A DNA stretch of 8,223 nt from Gammaproteobacteria bacterium (lineage in GTDB: Bacteria > Pseudomonadota > Gammaproteobacteria > UBA6429 > Thiohalophilaceae), in NCBI GenBank assembly GCA_029882235.1, contig JAOULB010000070.1, positions 1 to 8,223 on the forward strand. The letters are read 5' to 3'. Made by a program: the position numbers and the translations under genes. A model generated the notes under the pieces. It worked only from the letters and a program-made list of their open reading frames with translations, was not told the DNA's origin and did no database searches. How positions within the stretch are numbered: the first letter of the stretch is position 1; each line of letters opens with the position of its first letter. Of the stretch, positions 5,980 to 8,223 are shown piece after piece.

Positions 5980-6205
5980 AGACGACACAAGCTATCAACC
6001 CGTCTCCTGCGATATTCATAGTGAATATGAATTGGCTATTATGCATAAAAAACATCTCACCCTCTGCTGGGATGATCATGGCCAGATCATTAGCGCAAAT
6101 GTTTTGCCTTTAGATCTGATCACTCGCGAGAAACAGGAATTCCTTCTTGTTAAAGATGAGAATGATAAACGCCTTGAGATTAGACTGGATCACATTCGGA
6201 AATAA
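5972..6205 (+). CDS. rof: Rof-type Rho-binding antiterminator
   Basis: Rof (YaeO) binds the transcription terminator Rho and inhibits termination. This 77-residue protein carries the family's opening motif YQPVSCD (8-14), compared with YQPINCD in E. coli. An acidic/aliphatic helix (EYELAIMHKKH) follows, then an Sm-like beta pattern (LTLCWDDHGQIISANVLPLD) and the closing strand RLEIRLDHIRK. It ends about 8 residues shorter than E. coli Rof. I chose ATG 5972, which overlaps the CPXCG gene's stop by 8 bases and directly precedes the conserved motif; the frame is open farther upstream but would cover the zinc-ribbon gene. The kinase gene starts 2 bases after its stop. The family assignment is from motif recognition and is fairly firm; activity on Rho in this organism is inferred. 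Confidence 0.85.
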   Translation: MNKDDTSYQPVSCDIHSEYELAIMHKKHLTLCWDDHGQIISANVLPLDLITREKQEFLLVKDENDKRLEIRLDHIRK

Positions 6206-6207
6206 CA

Positions 6208-7110
6208 ATGAGTATGCGTATTGGTATCGATCTTGGCGGAACAAAAATCGAAGGCATTGCCCTCGATACCCAGGGCGCAGAACTCTTTCGCCAACGTGTT
6301 GCCACACCACAACATGATTACAAAGCTACGGTTAAAGCTATATGCGATCTCGTCGAAGCTGTTGAAACTGAAACAAAGCAGACTGGTACAGTGGGCATGG
6401 GTATTCCCGGTGCTATCTCACCGGCCACCGGACTGGTTAAAAATGCAAACTCAACCTGGTTGATCGGCCAGCCACTTAAACAGGATTTAGAATCACAACT
6501 CGATCGTGAAGTCCGCATTGCTAATGATGCAAACTGTTTTGCTGTGTCTGAAGCAACGGATGGCGCAGCTAAACATGCCAATGTTGTCTTTGGTGTCATC
6601 ATTGGTACCGGTACTGGCGGTGGCATTTGCATTAACAAGCAAACGCTCATTGGCGCGAATGCGATTGGGGGAGAATGGGGACACAATCCTCTACCCTGGC
6701 CACAAACTGATGAGTTACCCGGCCATCAATGCTATTGCGGTCAATATGGCTGTATTGAGACCTGGCTCTCTGGTCCCGGCTTTGCACGCGATCATTTACA
6801 ACACAGTGACGAAAAACTCACCGCACCCGAGATTGTTCAGGCCGCTTTAAGTGGTAATGAAAAAGCTGAACAGAGTTTGCAGCGTTATGAACATCGAATG
6901 GCTCGCGCACTCGCCTCGATCATTAATGTCATTGATCCCGATGTGATTGTACTGGGTGGTGGCATGTCGAATATTGATCGTCTTTATAAAACAGTGCCTG
7001 AACTCTGGAAAGAGTTTGTCTTTTCAGATCGCGTTGCTACCCGACTTGTTTCACCAATACATGGAGACTCATCCGGTGTGCGTGGTGCGGCGTGGTTATG
7101 GCCTAATTAG
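6208..7110 (+). CDS. mak: ROK-family sugar kinase, Mak-like fructokinase
   Basis: This cytoplasmic ATP-dependent hexokinase of 300 residues probably phosphorylates fructose to fructose 6-phosphate. It shows the ATP-phosphate loop DLGGTK (8-13), MGIPGAISPATG (64-75), KNANSTWL (78-85) and catalytic D107 in ANDANC. The ROK zinc site is intact: H159 in GEWGHN plus C175, C177 and C182 in CYCGQYGC. The second nucleotide-binding segment is DPDVIVLGGGMSN (243-255), and the C-terminus HGDSSGVRGAAWLWP matches E. coli Mak closely. N-acetylglucosamine and other ROK sugar kinases share the fold, so the substrate is inferred from this close match. ATG 6208 has GGAA 6 bases upstream at 6198-6201; an internal ATG two codons later is possible. 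The gene is the last of the CPXCG-rof-mak operon, and its final 8 bases overlap the convergent STAS-like gene. Confidence 0.93.
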   Translation: MSMRIGIDLGGTKIEGIALDTQGAELFRQRVATPQHDYKATVKAICDLVEAVETETKQTGTVGMGIPGAISPATGLVKNANSTWLIGQPLKQDLESQLDREVRIANDANCFAVSEATDGAAKHANVVFGVIIGTGTGGGICINKQTLIGANAIGGEWGHNPLPWPQTDELPGHQCYCGQYGCIETWLSGPGFARDHLQHSDEKLTAPEIVQAALSGNEKAEQSLQRYEHRMARALASIINVIDPDVIVLGGGMSNIDRLYKTVPELWKEFVFSDRVATRLVSPIHGDSSGVRGAAWLWPN

Positions 7111-7480
7111 CAGTCTCAGCATATTCCTTTAACCATGCCAATGCCTCTTGCATATTAAAAAATATATCTACGGCAATAGGCCAGGGTGTTTTTTCAAAAT
7201 AATTTCTAATCGTCAGCTGTTGCGACTGTCCAATTGAACCATCGAGAACAAGATAGCCAAGAGCACTGACATTTTTTAGAATGACATCAGTAGGTAATTC
7301 GCGTGTTTCGGTCGAGAAGGCAAACATTTTTTTAAACTCGACCAGTAGAGGCATTTTCTTTTCACCAGCCAGACGTGCACGCTCTGCCGCTGCACCCATG
7401 GCTGTCTCCCATGTAATCACGGCCGATTCATGTTGCTCACGAATAATTCCATTCTCATCAATCCAGAGCTTTGCATCCAC
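7103..7480 (-). CDS. STAS/SpoIIAA-like protein (DUF7793-type), function unknown
   Basis: This 125-residue soluble protein has the alternating strand/helix pattern of STAS-like domains: TWETAMGAAAERARLAG (helix, about 24-39), the core strand MPLLVEFKKM (43-52), a second strand VSALGYLVL (71-79), a helix with IRNYFEK (91-97), and the closing strand-helix PIAVDIFFNMQEALAWLKEY (101-120). This matches small proteins described as STAS/SEC14-like, several of which are stand-alone and of unknown role. No catalytic motif is visible, so a regulatory or protein-binding role is an inference. The start is GTG at 7478-7480; an ATG 4 bases downstream is out of frame. The stop lies within the end of mak, giving an 8-base convergent overlap. 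A 112-base AT-rich gap separates it from the polymerase gene upstream. Confidence 0.8.
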   Translation of the reverse strand: MDAKLWIDENGIIREQHESAVITWETAMGAAAERARLAGEKKMPLLVEFKKMFAFSTETRELPTDVILKNVSALGYLVLDGSIGQSQQLTIRNYFEKTPWPIAVDIFFNMQEALAWLKEYAETAN

Positions 7481-7490
7481 AGACTTATAT

Positions 7491-7495
7491 CTCCT
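7491..7495 (-). promoter_or_regulatory. Ribosome-binding site for the GTG start of the STAS-like gene
   Basis: On the minus strand this is AGGAG, 10 bases before GTG at 7478-7480. The spacing is slightly long, but the match is strong and no other start codon in this frame is nearby, so it supports the GTG start. Confidence 0.6.
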
Positions 7496-7592
7496 GTACT
7501 TTTCAAAAATAAGTCTAGTTGTTTTTTAAAAGCTCGCTGTAACAATTTGTTGCTAAATACATAAAAATAATACAAGTTTATTGCGATTACAC

Positions 7593-8223
7593 CTAACGAT
7601 GCAAAATTGTTTCTCTATGCCCGAACGGTTTCCAACTCGGTGCGATCACATTCGGCATTGAGGAGCGATCCAGTAAACGTGCTGGCGCAAGGGCAAACTC
7701 ACCGAAGCGTCGATTGATCATGTCCTTCACCTGATTGGCAATGCTGCGATCAGGCAATCCATGTTCGTTAAATAACTCCAGCTGACCATCGGTCGGACGT
7801 GGGTCCAGTGCGCCAACATGCACCTGATGAATACCCTGACCACGCCAGCAATAGTCCAGCGCCTCTTTGCATAAGTCATTAATGATCAGGCCATCATTAA
7901 TCGGCACGGGCGTTTGTAATTTTGTGCCCAGCCATTCATCGGCCAGCAGACCAATACTGAATGTCTTTGCCACCATGTCGTGTTTACGCAGACGTGCGCC
8001 GACTTTTTCACTCATGTGTAATAAATAAGTCAGCAGCGTATTTCGATCCCAGGTATTAGGTGGTATCACCTTGCCATGACCAATACTCTTCGGTGGTGCG
8101 ACATAATTATTCACCTTATCGGGATCCTGGCCCTGACACATATACCAGATGCGGCGGCCCGGATTGCCAAAACGTTTTGCCAGCACACCAATTGGCAGGC
8201 GCGCCATATCGCCACAGGTGTAA
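7593..8223 (-). CDS. Y-family (DinB/UmuC-type) DNA polymerase, C-terminal part; N-terminus beyond window
   Basis: Y-family polymerases carry out translesion synthesis. The frame is open to the window edge (an extra YTCGD precedes the first internal methionine), so only the C-terminal 209 or so residues are present; the palm with the catalytic acids lies beyond position 8223. The visible part begins in the thumb region (GDMARLPIGVLAKRFG), continues through the little-finger region, and has the sliding-clamp motif QLELF (codons at 7770-7784). About 58 residues follow the motif, including INRRFGEFALAPARLL, a tail also found in DinB-like and UmuC-like homologues. This protein is therefore not a minimal E. 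coli-type Pol IV. No LexA box is visible because the promoter lies outside the window. Calling it dinB or umuC would be a guess. Confidence 0.85.
   Translation of the reverse strand, partial: YTCGDMARLPIGVLAKRFGNPGRRIWYMCQGQDPDKVNNYVAPPKSIGHGKVIPPNTWDRNTLLTYLLHMSEKVGARLRKHDMVAKTFSIGLLADEWLGTKLQTPVPINDGLIINDLCKEALDYCWRGQGIHQVHVGALDPRPTDGQLELFNEHGLPDRSIANQVKDMINRRFGEFALAPARLLDRSSMPNVIAPSWKPFGHRETILHR
7770..7784 (-). other. Beta-clamp-binding motif QLELF
   Basis: The codons for QLELF fit the consensus QL[SD]LF by which polymerases and repair proteins bind the replication sliding clamp. Here the motif is internal rather than at the extreme C-terminus, with about 58 residues after it. Confidence 0.7.

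Noticed and set aside
6318..6686. A 122-codon minus-strand open frame within mak
   Set aside because: It is the complement of the kinase's conserved core; the residue pattern looks like antisense translation with no recognisable motif.
7481..7592. Promoter or terminator in the AT-rich gap between the STAS-like and polymerase genes
   Set aside because: TATTAT and TTGTTA occur on the minus strand, but no pair has correct spacing and no stem with a T-run is evident. Nothing beyond the ribosome-binding site is supported.

Overview
The window reads as accessory and housekeeping DNA from a gammaproteobacterium of moderate G+C. The sugar kinase closely follows the enterobacterial Mak pattern, a Rof-type Rho antiterminator and a SixA phosphatase are present, and the lipoprotein and Sec signals are Gram-negative in style. 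I cannot name the genus from sequence alone.

Layout. About 1-1260 is an IS110-family insertion sequence. Its DEDD transposase/recombinase is on the minus strand, and upstream of it is a roughly 220-base non-coding end packed with inverted repeats, the layout expected of a bridge (seek) RNA. Next, 1289-3144 is a plus-strand envelope cluster: a 39-residue membrane peptide, a seven-helix PQ-loop/SWEET-like membrane protein that appears to lack a normal start codon, an outer-membrane-type lipoprotein, and a small secreted protein. None has a function I can name. At 3166-5726 a minus-strand pair follows, sixA (phosphohistidine phosphatase) and recQ, overlapping by 4 bases; RecQ has about 100 residues beyond the usual HRDC end.

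A 65-base divergent region containing a perfect 12-base palindrome separates sixA from a tight plus-strand operon at 5791-7110. That operon encodes a CPXCG zinc-ribbon protein, a Rof-type Rho antiterminator and a Mak-like ROK fructokinase, joined by an 8-base overlap and a 2-base gap. A STAS-like protein (minus strand, 7103-7480) converges on the kinase and overlaps its last 8 bases. The window ends inside a Y-family DNA polymerase gene (minus strand) whose N-terminal part lies beyond position 8223; a clamp-binding motif and the little-finger region are visible.

Most worth attention are the IS110 non-coding end as an RNA-guide candidate, the membrane protein whose 3+1+3 helix symmetry is complete only if translation starts at a non-AUG codon, and the unnamed envelope cluster it belongs to. 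The rest looks like ordinary chromosome. I found no tRNA, rRNA or CRISPR array, and no intergenic stretch over 300 bases without an assignment.
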